This document shows positions 9,417 through 17,916 of a stretch of DNA of 64,000 nucleotides, in pieces; within the stretch, counting starts at the first letter, position 1; each line of letters begins with the position of its first letter. A program made the translations under genes and the position numbers. The stretch is from assembly GCA_963802745.1 (NCBI GenBank), contig CAWDKL010000048.1, positions 1 through 64,000 of the forward strand. The letters run 5' to 3'. Origin of the DNA: JAJPKK01 sp963802745. GTDB taxonomy: Bacteria; Pseudomonadota; Alphaproteobacteria; Rhizobiales; Xanthobacteraceae. The notes under the pieces are model-generated. The model did not search any database. It was not told the DNA's origin and saw nothing but the letters and a program-made list of their open reading frames with translations.

Positions 9417-10049
9417 TCAGAATGGCCGGGCGCCGTCCCTGCCTACATTGATGGCGGCGGCCGTAAAAGTGCCGTCGGGCTGCTTGGTGGCCGCCTGGGC
9501 GCGGAAGGCGGCGCCGGCCTTGAGGTCGTCCTTGCTGCCGAACGAATTGCGCACCACATTGGCGTTCGCCGGGATGATGATCCGCTTCTCGCCTTGCGGG
9601 TACTTGACCACGATGCTGGGTTCGCCGCCGCCGGCGGACGTTGCCCCGACCATCGCGGGCTGGACGAAGCCGTTCGTCATGGTGCCGTTGGGGGCGCCGT
9701 ACCATCCCTCATAATAGTGGCCGCCATCGGCTTGCGGCCGCGGGAAGATACGCAATTCCACCGCCTTTTGGCTGCCGTCGGGCTGCGGCATCGCGCCGGT
9801 GCCGACATAGTCGCCGGGCTTGATATCGGCAAACGTCGCCTTCGACACGGCGGTGATCGCCACCTTGTCGGCAAGTTTTAGGATGATGGCACTGCCGTTG
9901 GCCGTTTTCCCGTAGATCGTATTGCCTTCGACGCGTTCGATGGTGCCGGCGACGCGCTGGGTTTGCGGCGGTTGCTGCTGGGCAAGCGCCGCCGAAACCG
10001 TCAGCGCGGCCGCAACGGCAGTGATAGTCCAAAGACGTTTCCGCATCAT
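9417..10049 (-). CDS. Secreted hypothetical protein (DUF5666-like)
   Basis: 210 residues with a signal peptide (residues 1-23, ending AALAQ). The mature part begins with an OB-like strand pattern (RVAGTIERVEGNTIYGKTANGSAIILKLADKVAI…ATFADIKPGDYVGTGA). That pattern is common in DUF5666-type secreted proteins and in alphaproteobacterial proteins often labelled as metal-transport components without evidence. A second, similar strand set follows (PSIVVKYPQGEKRIIIPANANVV). A near-perfect Shine-Dalgarno, AAGGAGGT, precedes the ATG. No partner genes; function unknown. Confidence 0.65.
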   Translation of the reverse strand: MMRKRLWTITAVAAALTVSAALAQQQPPQTQRVAGTIERVEGNTIYGKTANGSAIILKLADKVAITAVSKATFADIKPGDYVGTGAMPQPDGSQKAVELRIFPRPQADGGHYYEGWYGAPNGTMTNGFVQPAMVGATSAGGGEPSIVVKYPQGEKRIIIPANANVVRNSFGSKDDLKAGAAFRAQAATKQPDGTFTAAAINVGRDGARPF

Positions 10050-10287
10050 GTTGCTACCTCCTTGAGGAGATCGTGCCTCTTACCGAATTTCCTTCGGCAT
10101 GGCCGTCGAGGGCATGATCGTACGACAATCGCGTATCGGGGCGAAAGGCCATTTTTGCCGGGCCCGCCTACGCCAAGGATACTTGGAGCCTTTAGTGTTT
10201 CGCATGCTCTTATGCCCGCAAGAGCCTGTGAAGAAATCGCAAAAGACAGCGAGGGCGGACAACCGGTGGATGTGGCACCTTATCCTC

Positions 10288-10414
10288 CCGGTCTTCGGGG
10301 AGGGTGGACGCGCGGAGCGCCGCCGGGTGGGGTTCGCGTGCATTAAAAGCGGAAGAGGAATTCTATACCGTAACTACGCAAGGAAAAAACCCCACCCCGG
10401 CCCTCCCCGAAGAC
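10288..10414. repeat. Large imperfect inverted repeat in a 550-bp gene-free stretch
   Basis: GTCTTCGGGGAGGG (10291-10304) and GGGTGGGGTT (10325-10334) are matched in inverse by AACCCCACCC and CCCTCCCCGAAGAC (10388-10414). The left arm has about 20 extra bases between its two blocks. The rest of 10050-10605 holds no gene I can support. Confidence 0.55.
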
Positions 10415-10605
10415 GGCCGAATACGGGGAGGGAGAAGATCCTCGCCGATTCGAATCGCAGGGCGATAGCCCGCTGACGGCGGCGGCTGACGGGTGTAAGT
10501 TGCCCCATGGCACGGCGCACCGGACGCGCCGATGGCTTGCGAACAAAACAGCAGCGCAGATACGGCTGACGCATCCGCGCCAAGCGCTCCAAGGGGAGAA
10601 ACACC

Positions 10606-11490
10606 ATGGGTTATCGAGACTTGCTCTGTGCCGTCGGCATGGCTGGCGCGTCCGCGCTGCTGTGCGGCGGCGCCAGCGCCGCCGACGGGGCAAAATATCC
10701 GCAATGGACTGGCCAGTGGGAGCGTTGGGTTCCTCCGGTGTCGGTGGTTTCCCCTTCGGGTTTGCGCACGCCGGGGGGCCAGCCTTCGTTCGATCAGACC
10801 AAGCCGTGGGGGCGCGGGCAGGAAGCCCCGCTCACTCCGGAATATCAAAAAGTTCTCGAAGCCAGCATCGCCGATCAGGCGGCCGGCGGCCAGGGCAACA
10901 ATTTCGATCGCGCCCGCTGCATGCCCACCGGCATGCCGCATATGATGACGTTCGGACCGCTGGAATTCGTCGTCGAGCCGCACACCACCTATATTTTGAT
11001 CGGCACGCAGGTGCGCCGCATTTTCACCGACGGCCGCGAATGGCCCAAGGAGATCGATCCGAGCTACGCGGGCTATTCGATCGGCAAGTGGATCGACGAG
11101 GATGGCGACGGCACCTATGACGTGCTGGAATCCGAAACGCGTGGCTTCAAGGGCCCGCGGGTGTACGACGCCACCGGCCTGCCGCTGCATTTCGATAATG
11201 AGTCGGTTTTCAAGGAGCGGTTCCACCTCGATAAGGCCGATCCAAAAATCATCCACGATGAGGTCACCGTGTTCGACCATGCGTTGACGCGCCCCTGGAC
11301 GGTGGACAAGCGCTACGTGCACGCCGACAATCCGCATCCAAACTGGCGGGAGGCGGCCTGCGTCGAAGGATCGGAGTTGATGGCCATCGGTAAGGAAATG
11401 TATATCATCCGTGCCGACGGGCTGTTGATGCCGGCGAAAAAAGATCAGAAGCCGCCGGATTTGCGGTATTTTAAACAAACAGCGAAATAA
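10606..11490 (+). CDS. Secreted hypothetical protein, paralogue of the 60-61 kb gene
   Basis: 294 residues with a signal peptide (LLCAVGMAGASALLCGGASA). The body has the pattern W-x(n)-DGDGTYDVLESETRGFKGPR, then DATGLPLHFDNESVFKERF, then DEVTVFDHALTRPWTVDKRY. The protein at 60132-61329 shows the same order of motifs (HWEGNTLVIDVTNF, then LHVVERY, then TIEDPTVWTKAWTV). Both belong to a large periplasmic family of unknown function common in soil alphaproteobacteria, often near Bug proteins. Here the next gene downstream is a Bug protein. A strong hairpin follows the stop. Confidence 0.65.
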   Translation: MGYRDLLCAVGMAGASALLCGGASAADGAKYPQWTGQWERWVPPVSVVSPSGLRTPGGQPSFDQTKPWGRGQEAPLTPEYQKVLEASIADQAAGGQGNNFDRARCMPTGMPHMMTFGPLEFVVEPHTTYILIGTQVRRIFTDGREWPKEIDPSYAGYSIGKWIDEDGDGTYDVLESETRGFKGPRVYDATGLPLHFDNESVFKERFHLDKADPKIIHDEVTVFDHALTRPWTVDKRYVHADNPHPNWREAACVEGSELMAIGKEMYIIRADGLLMPAKKDQKPPDLRYFKQTAK

Positions 11491-11501
11491 TCTTGGGGTT
11501 C

Positions 11502-11530
11502 GGGGTTGGAGCCGCCGCGGCTCCAACCCC
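11502..11530 (+). terminator. Strong hairpin after the secreted protein gene
   Basis: A 13-bp perfect stem, GGGGTTGGAGCCG / CGGCTCCAACCCC, with a CCG loop starts 12 bases after the TAA at 11490. There is no T-run behind it, so it may act as an RNA-stabilising or Rho-assisted end rather than a classical terminator. Confidence 0.6.
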
Positions 11531-11798
11531 AAGCGGATTGCGGTCATGTCTCGCCGGCAATGCGGTCCCAGCAATCCTGTGTCATGATCGTGGATGAACC
11601 CGTGAGGGCATTGCCGAAACAGCGTCACCGGCTGACGTGGCGGCACGCACCGTGGGGCCCCGCCATGCCGGGCACACCTGACGCATCGCTCCTGCCCGGC
11701 AAGAGCCGCAAGCCCTTGCGCCCGGCGTTGCGACACGGCACACCAAACCGGCATTTGCGCAAGGTTTCTGACGCGGAATCCGCGCTCCGGAGGCAGAC

Positions 11799-12773
11799 AT
11801 GAAAAGCTTGATGTCCACGCTGGCACTCGCCCTCGTTCTCGCTGGCGCCACGGCAGCGACCGCGCAAAAATATCCGGCGCGTCCCATCACCATGATCGTG
11901 CCGTTCGCGGCCGGCGGGCCGGCCGACGTCAGCGCACGCATCGTCGGCGAACACATGTCGCGCACGCTCGGGCAGCAGATCGTGATCGAAAATGTGCTCG
12001 GCGCCGGCGGCACCACCGGCTCCGCGCGTGCCATGCGGGCCAGTCCCGACGGCTACACGATCGCGCTGGGGCAGGTCGGCACCCACGCGGCGGCGGTGGC
12101 GTTCTATCCCAATCTCGCCTACCGGCCGGAGGCCGATTTCGCGCCGATCGGCCGCGTAGTCGACCAGGCGGTCCTGGTCGTTGCCCGCAAGGATTTTCCC
12201 GCTCGCAATGTGGGCGAATTTTTCGCCTATCTGAAGGCCAATGCCGGCAAGCTGAACATGGCGCATGCGGGCGTCGGTTCGATCAGCCACTTTAGCTGCC
12301 TGCTGTTCAACGCGGCTTTGGGTGCGAAGCCGACGCTGGTTCCGTTCAGCGGCGGGGCGCCGGCGATCAATGCCATGGTGGGCGGCCAGGTCGATTACAT
12401 GTGCGAGCCGATTTCCGACATCGTCCAGCAGGCGCAGTCCGGCACCATGAAGGTCTATACGAGCGGCGCGTCGGCGCGAAATCCGGCTTTGCCGGATGTC
12501 CCCACCGCCAAGGAAAGCGGCTTGCCGCAATTCGAGGTCTCGGCCTGGTATGCGCTGTTCGCGCCCAAAAGCACACCCGCGCCGGTTCTCGATACGCTGA
12601 CCGAGGCGCTCGACAAAGCGCTCGACGACGATACGGTGCGCAAGCGGCTTTCCGACCTCGGCTGCTCGCTTCCCGCCAAGCCCGAACGCGGCCAGGCGGC
12701 GCTTGCCGCTTTGGTCAAAACCGAAGTCGCGCGCTGGGTGCCAATCATACGGGCGGCCAATACCAGGGAGTAG
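11799..12773 (+). CDS. Bug/TctC-family tripartite tricarboxylate transporter binding protein
   Basis: 324 residues, typical of Bug periplasmic solute receptors. Signal peptide to about residue 23 (LALALVLAGATAATAQ). Family signatures: YPARPITMIVPFAAGGPADVSAR near the mature N-terminus, IENVLGAGGTTGSARAMRASPDGYT, and GGAPAINAMVGGQVDYM. It should bind a small carboxylate or related organic anion. No TctA/TctB membrane genes are adjacent, as is usual for the many orphan Bug proteins. GGAGG lies before the ATG. A second, frameshifted Bug gene is at 34563-35544. Confidence 0.88.
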   Translation: MKSLMSTLALALVLAGATAATAQKYPARPITMIVPFAAGGPADVSARIVGEHMSRTLGQQIVIENVLGAGGTTGSARAMRASPDGYTIALGQVGTHAAAVAFYPNLAYRPEADFAPIGRVVDQAVLVVARKDFPARNVGEFFAYLKANAGKLNMAHAGVGSISHFSCLLFNAALGAKPTLVPFSGGAPAINAMVGGQVDYMCEPISDIVQQAQSGTMKVYTSGASARNPALPDVPTAKESGLPQFEVSAWYALFAPKSTPAPVLDTLTEALDKALDDDTVRKRLSDLGCSLPAKPERGQAALAALVKTEVARWVPIIRAANTRE

Positions 12774-12994
12774 ACCAGCGCAAGACCGCAGTGAATGCTA
12801 GACTAAATGGCGGCGCGGGCGACGCCCTTGGTACTCAGGGTGCCGACGATGTAGTCCAGCATAAACCACCCGGACGGACATTCAATCTTGCGTCCGAAAA
12901 TGGGAGCGGCAATGTTGTCCAGGATGGTCGCCATACCACCACATAGACTTGGTCATTTCGGGTTGTTTATCGGCGTGCCACTGGGCATCGTGTC

Positions 12995-15088
12995 ATGACC
13001 AGCGTCTTCATCGTGCGGCCGTTCGACAAGAAACCGGTCACGATCAAAGACAAGGACGGCAAGGACATTTCCGTCGAGGTCGATTTCGACCAGATCGATA
13101 AGTTACTGATTCAGCCCGCGCTCAGTAAAAACGGGCTTGAGGGCAAGACGACGGGAGTCATCGCGGAAGCCGGCAATATCCGGGTCAACATGTTCCAGAT
13201 GCTGATCGTGTATGATTTGGTGATCGCCGATATCTCCATCGATAACGCCAACGTCTTTTACGAACTCGGCATCCGCCACGGGCTGCGGCCGAACGGCACG
13301 ATCCTGCTTCGCTTCCCGACCAGCGGCAAGGATGTCCCCTTCGACCTGAAGACCGACCGCTATATTGCCTACGAACGGGAAAATCCGGCGGGCGCGGTCG
13401 ATCAGCTCGCCCAGTCGATCAAGGAAACGATCCAGGTCCTGCGCCGTGCCGACCGCAGGCCGGATAGCCCAGTGTTCCTCTTGTTGCCCGCGCTTAGTCC
13501 GCCCGGGCTCGCGAAGCTCACCATCGTTCCGAGGGAGTTCCGGGAAGCGGTCGAAAAAGCGGAGCATGACGGGATGATCGGATGCACGATGCTGGCACTG
13601 CTCGGTGAGGAGGCGAAACGCAACGTCTGGGAGCGCGAGGGGTTGCGACTTGTCGGCCGTACCCAGCGTTGCATCAAAGCCTTTAAAGCGGCCCGCGAGT
13701 CCTGGGAGTTCATCCGCAAAGACCTGCCGGACGACGTCGAGGCCAATCTGCAATTGGCCACAATCTACCAGCGCCTGGGCGATCCTGTCACGGCGGCGCA
13801 GGCCTGTCGTCACGTGCTCGACAACCCGACAGCGGAACGCAGCGCCAGAGCCGATGCGCGCAGCCAGCTGGCGCGCAACGAAAAGGCATCCTGGTTCGCC
13901 GACTTCAAGAGCATGGACACCCCGGAGGCGCGGCGTCGGCAGGCCATTTCGGATATTCGGCTGATTGAGGCGTTCGAAGGGTATAAGGCGGGATTCGCCG
14001 AGGACCAGAACGATTATTACTCCGGGATCAATGCTCTCGCCCTGCTAACCGCGATCGTCAACCTGGGGGAGATGGAACCGAACGCCTGGGCTGGGCGTTT
14101 CGAGACAACGAGAAAGGCCAAAAACGCGCTGGACGACTATCGGGACCAACTTATTCAGTTGCGCGGTGCCGTCAAGATATCGCTCGAAAACGCCGAGCGT
14201 AAAAGCGAGACTACCGGCAGACCCGATGAATGGCTGCCGCCATCTCAGGCGCAGTATAGTCTGTTGACCACTGGAAGGGACCGTGCCGTCTTCGTTGGTA
14301 ACTTATATAGGGCAGCCAAAAAGGCAGGTGGGAATGGTTTTTCCGTGGAGTCCGAGGCCGCGCAGGTGGCCATTTTCCACTCCCTCGGTCTGTTTTCGGA
14401 AAATTGCCGCGCCGCCTTTGATGCGCTCGGAGTTGTCCCGTCCGCTGGCGAGGCCGATAAAATGAAACCGCCACGCAACCGCGTCATCGTCGCCACCGGC
14501 CATCGCGCCGATGCGCTGAACCGTCCGCCCCCCGGCCGGTTTCCGAACACGGCCGCGTGCATCGCCAAGGCCAAGGCCTGGTTGCGCGAGGTGATCGCGG
14601 CGGAAAAGGCCGCGACGGCGGGCTCCTTCACGGGGATCGCCGGTGCCGCCAGCGGCACCGATCTGCTATTCCATGAGGTGTGCGCCGAACTCGGCATCCC
14701 GACGACCGTCGTCCTCCCGATTTCCGTCGATGATTACCGTCGCCAGTCGGTGGCCGACGGCGGGGCCGATTGGATCGACAAGTTCAACACGCTCGTCGTC
14801 GCGAAGGAGAATGAGAAGCGGCTGATCGTCCTGAGCAACGACGCCGACTTGCCAAGCTGGGCCGCCAGCATCCCCAATTATGGGGTGTTCCAGCGCGGCA
14901 ATATCTGGATGCTGGAGGATGCGCTGATCCGGCCCAATGCGGACGCCACCTTGGTGGCGCTGTGGAACGGCAAGGCGGGCGACGGACCCGGCGGGACGGC
15001 CGACATGGTCGCGCTTGCGCAGGCGCACGGCGCAAAGGTGCGTAAGCAGAACACCGACGAACTGTTTGGACTCGGCCAGCAATCGTAG
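12995..15088 (+). CDS. TIR/deoxyribosyltransferase-like + DUF4071 (TPR) + SLOG protein
   Basis: 697 residues, intact, no signal peptide. Residues 1-125 form a Rossmann-like domain resembling TIR-like/nucleoside-deoxyribosyltransferase proteins (VFIVRPF, then LVIADISIDNANVFYELGIRHG, with Glu90 where NDT enzymes keep their nucleophile). Residues 170-470 are helical and match the DUF4071/MAP3K-TRAF-binding type (RDSPVFLLL-like link, TPR at 230-290, YYSGINALALL at 341). Residues 495-640 resemble a SLOG/LOG domain (VIVATGHRAD, GIAGAASGTDLLFHEVCAELGIPTTVVLPI). It probably senses or cleaves a nucleotide or NAD-like ligand; a defence or stress-signalling role is an inference. It is an isolated gene with ~220 bp free upstream and no partner enzyme. 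Confidence 0.7.
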   Translation: MTSVFIVRPFDKKPVTIKDKDGKDISVEVDFDQIDKLLIQPALSKNGLEGKTTGVIAEAGNIRVNMFQMLIVYDLVIADISIDNANVFYELGIRHGLRPNGTILLRFPTSGKDVPFDLKTDRYIAYERENPAGAVDQLAQSIKETIQVLRRADRRPDSPVFLLLPALSPPGLAKLTIVPREFREAVEKAEHDGMIGCTMLALLGEEAKRNVWEREGLRLVGRTQRCIKAFKAARESWEFIRKDLPDDVEANLQLATIYQRLGDPVTAAQACRHVLDNPTAERSARADARSQLARNEKASWFADFKSMDTPEARRRQAISDIRLIEAFEGYKAGFAEDQNDYYSGINALALLTAIVNLGEMEPNAWAGRFETTRKAKNALDDYRDQLIQLRGAVKISLENAERKSETTGRPDEWLPPSQAQYSLLTTGRDRAVFVGNLYRAAKKAGGNGFSVESEAAQVAIFHSLGLFSENCRAAFDALGVVPSAGEADKMKPPRNRVIVATGHRADALNRPPPGRFPNTAACIAKAKAWLREVIAAEKAATAGSFTGIAGAASGTDLLFHEVCAELGIPTTVVLPISVDDYRRQSVADGGADWIDKFNTLVVAKENEKRLIVLSNDADLPSWAASIPNYGVFQRGNIWMLEDALIRPNADATLVALWNGKAGDGPGGTADMVALAQAHGAKVRKQNTDELFGLGQQS

Positions 15089-15258
15089 GACGCGGTGGGC
15101 GCCATCCTTCTCGGCCCGCCGCACGGGATCGCTCCCGCCCGACACCGGCAACTTCGCTCGCCGATCGGCGGATCGGACGACCGGGGTGCGCATTCAATTT
15201 CGCGCCCGCCAATGCTACACAGGCGCAAGGTCGTTCAGGGACGTTCAGGGAGGTCGTC

Positions 15259-16974
15259 ATGTCGTTGCATCGCCATTCGCCGCCGCACCGCTTGGTCCGA
15301 ATATTCGCCGCCGCCGCCGCGTTCGCCGCCGTTCCGACCCTCGCCGCCGATGTGACGCCGGCGCGGCTCGCCAATCCGGAGCCGCAAAACTGGCTGATGA
15401 ATCACCGCACCTATGACGGCCAGCGGTTCTCCCCGCTCGCGCGGATCAACCGCGACACGGTGAAGAATCTTAAGCTTGCCTATGCGGTGCCGCTCGGCGG
15501 CGGTGCCGGCAAGGAATTCAACGAGGCGACACCGCTCGCCGAGGACGGCTTTCTCTACATCACGGATTCTTGGGGCGTGCTCTACAAGATCGACGGCAGT
15601 TCGGGCGACGTCGGCCGCATCGTCTGGCGGATGGACCCCAAGCAGGAACAGCAGCGGCAGAACCGCGGCGCCGCGCTGTGGGGCAATCTCGTCATCACCG
15701 CCGCCAACAGCCCCGGCCGGGTGATCGCCACGAATAAGGAAACCGGCAAGGTGGTTTGGGAAACCGCGTTCCCGGACATCGCGAGCGTGGTCATCACCAT
15801 GGCGCCGCTCGCCATCAAGGACAAGATCATCGTCGGCGCGGCCAACAGCGGCGCCGGCATCCGCGACTGGATCGCGGCGCTCGATGCCGCGACCGGCAAG
15901 CGGATCTGGCTGAAATACAACGTCCCGGCGCCGGGCGAAGCCGGCAGCGAGACTTGGAAAGGCCCCAACAATGCCTGGCAGACCGGCGGCGCAGCGGTCT
16001 GGGTCACCGGCACCTATGATCCCGCGACCAACCAGACCCTGTGGGGCACCGGCAATCCGGTGCCGATGTTCGACCCGACCTACCGGCCCGGCGATAATCT
16101 CTATACCGACAGCCTGCTGTCGCTCGATCCGGACACCGGGCGAATGAACTGGTATTTCCAGTATACCCCCGGCGACCAGTGGGATTTCGACGAAGCCGGC
16201 ACCCACATCCTGATCGACAGCGAGGTGGCGGGCCAGCCGCGAAAACTCATTACCCATTCGGCGCGCAACGGCTTCGTCTACACGATGGACCGCAACAACG
16301 GGCAAATCGTCGGCGTCAAGCCCTATATGGACAACATCAACTGGACGCGCGGCATCGACCCGAAGACCGGCAAGCCGCTCGACTACGATCCCACAAAGGA
16401 CATCCAGACCTACTCCGGGGTCGCGATCCACAGCGGCAGCGACCCGGTGAAAAAGGTGTGTCCGACCATTCTTGGCGGCAATAATTATTGGCCGTCGAGC
16501 TACAGCCCGCGCACCAAGCTGCTCTACGTGCCGGCGCTTACCGGCTGCGACGACGTGAAGATCGACACCGCCATGCACTCCAAGGCGCGCGGCTGGAACG
16601 GCGGCACCCATTCCACCACCGAGCGGCTCGAAAGCAACATCACCGCGTTCGATCCGGTCTCGGGCGAGATCAAGGGCAACGTTCACCTGCGTTACCCCAA
16701 TGTCAGCGGCACGCTGGCGACGGCGGGCGGCCTTGTCTTTGCGGGCCTCACCGATGGCACGCTGGCGGCCTTCGACGACACCACGCTGACCGAACTGTGG
16801 AAGGTCAATGTCGGATCGGGCTTCAATGCGCCGCCGATGACGTTTGAGGTTAACGGCAAGCAGTACGTTGCTATCGCGTCAGGCCTCTACAACACCGGCC
16901 GCGGCGCCCTGGCCAACTCGCCCGAACTCAAGGACCAGCGCAACGCCACCGTGCTGTACGTGTTCGGGCTCTGA
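15259..16974 (+). CDS. PQQ-dependent alcohol dehydrogenase, lanthanide-type active site
   Basis: 571 residues with a signal peptide (LVRIFAAAAAFAAVPTLAAD). Eight-bladed quinoprotein propeller: NWLMNHRTYDGQRFSPLARIN at the start, W-motif blades, WGTGNPVPMF (metal-ligand Asn region) and GDQWDFDEAG. The catalytic Asp309 is followed by Asp311 two residues on; that D-x-D pattern marks lanthanide-dependent members (XoxF/ExaF/PedH), whereas MxaF-type Ca enzymes have Ala there. The vicinal Cys-Cys found in MDH/ExaA is absent (the region reads QQRQNRGAALWG). No C-terminal heme domain, so electrons must pass to a separate cytochrome; one is encoded at 17256-17666. Substrate is probably a small alcohol or aldehyde, unassigned. 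Confidence 0.85.
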   Translation: MSLHRHSPPHRLVRIFAAAAAFAAVPTLAADVTPARLANPEPQNWLMNHRTYDGQRFSPLARINRDTVKNLKLAYAVPLGGGAGKEFNEATPLAEDGFLYITDSWGVLYKIDGSSGDVGRIVWRMDPKQEQQRQNRGAALWGNLVITAANSPGRVIATNKETGKVVWETAFPDIASVVITMAPLAIKDKIIVGAANSGAGIRDWIAALDAATGKRIWLKYNVPAPGEAGSETWKGPNNAWQTGGAAVWVTGTYDPATNQTLWGTGNPVPMFDPTYRPGDNLYTDSLLSLDPDTGRMNWYFQYTPGDQWDFDEAGTHILIDSEVAGQPRKLITHSARNGFVYTMDRNNGQIVGVKPYMDNINWTRGIDPKTGKPLDYDPTKDIQTYSGVAIHSGSDPVKKVCPTILGGNNYWPSSYSPRTKLLYVPALTGCDDVKIDTAMHSKARGWNGGTHSTTERLESNITAFDPVSGEIKGNVHLRYPNVSGTLATAGGLVFAGLTDGTLAAFDDTTLTELWKVNVGSGFNAPPMTFEVNGKQYVAIASGLYNTGRGALANSPELKDQRNATVLYVFGL

Positions 16975-17255
16975 GCTCGCGGCGTGCCGCGGATGGGCCG
17001 TCGGTTGGGGCCGATCCGCAACAACGACACCGAAAGCGCCCGGAATAGCTTGTGAAGACCTTGAGCCGCGGCATTGCGCGCGGCTCGTCTTGGTGAGTGG
17101 CCGCGCGGAAAGCGTCGCGGTTTCGCGGCCGCGTGAAAACCGCTCGCTCCACGCGACTTTTTAGTGGTATGCGCCGGGCCTGGGACATGCGGCGGCCACG
17201 GGCATTTGCGTGCGGCCTCAGTGCGAGGCGATGCCCTTGCCGGCTGCCCGCGTGG

Positions 17256-17666
17256 TCATTTCAACGTCGCGAGGTATGCCAGCAAATCCTCGCGGTCGCG
17301 TTCGGCGACACCCTGGAACAGCCCCATCGCGGTACCGCGGATCATGGTGGACGGCGCCTCGATCCAGCCGCCGAGGGCATCCTCGGTCCATTCCCAGTTG
17401 GCGGCGGCCTTGAAGGCGGCCGTATAGGTGTAGCCGGGAGCCGTACCGGCCTTCTTGCCGACGATGCCGAACAGGTTTGGCCCCAGCCGGTTGTCACCAC
17501 CCTTTTCGACCGTGTGGCAGAGCGCGCACTGCCGCACGAAGGCTTCCTTGCCCTTTACGGCATCGCCGGCTGCTTGGGCCGCACCCGCACCAGGGCCGAT
17601 CAGGGCAAGCGCGATTGCCGCGCCGGCCGCCGCGGTGTGTCGCTTGATCGCGTGCCTCACGTCCAT
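17256..17666 (-). CDS. Monoheme cytochrome c (c2/c550-like)
   Basis: 136 residues from ATG 17666, preceded by GGAGGAAG; the longer open frame upstream lacks a ribosome site and is not used. Signal peptide to about residue 32 (AIALALIGPGAGAAQAAG). Heme site CALCH within GKEAFVRQCALCHTVEKGGDNRLGPNLFGIVGKKAG, then a c2-like region with Met in STMIRGTAMG as the likely sixth ligand. It is a periplasmic one-electron carrier. Convergent with the PQQ dehydrogenase and divergent from the heme-motif propeller gene, so a likely electron acceptor for one of them. Confidence 0.87.
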   Translation of the reverse strand: MDVRHAIKRHTAAAGAAIALALIGPGAGAAQAAGDAVKGKEAFVRQCALCHTVEKGGDNRLGPNLFGIVGKKAGTAPGYTYTAAFKAAANWEWTEDALGGWIEAPSTMIRGTAMGLFQGVAERDREDLLAYLATLK

Positions 17667-17916
17667 ATGCTTCCTCCGCGTTTGGTCATCTCGGGTGCGG
17701 GCGCCGATCCGGCCCCTGCACAGGTCGCAGCGTTTGTAACGTGTTCGCGGCGGATTCCAAGTGCATCGGAACGGCGCTTGACTATACTGGCGGAATACAG
17801 GATTGCGCGGCTCCGGGGCTGCGGCCGTGCTCGTGTGCCGATGGACGGTATGCCGAGCGGAGCAGCGCTTTCGGAATGCTTTGCCGGGCCAGCCGGTGAC
17901 CGCAGGGAGACCAGAC

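Noticed and set aside
9185..10440. CRISPR array
   Set aside because: Repeats are palindromic, few and irregularly spaced, with no unique spacers of constant length.
15235..16686. 483-codon frame antisense to the PQQ dehydrogenase
   Set aside because: Shadow of a well-supported gene; no family features or ribosome site.
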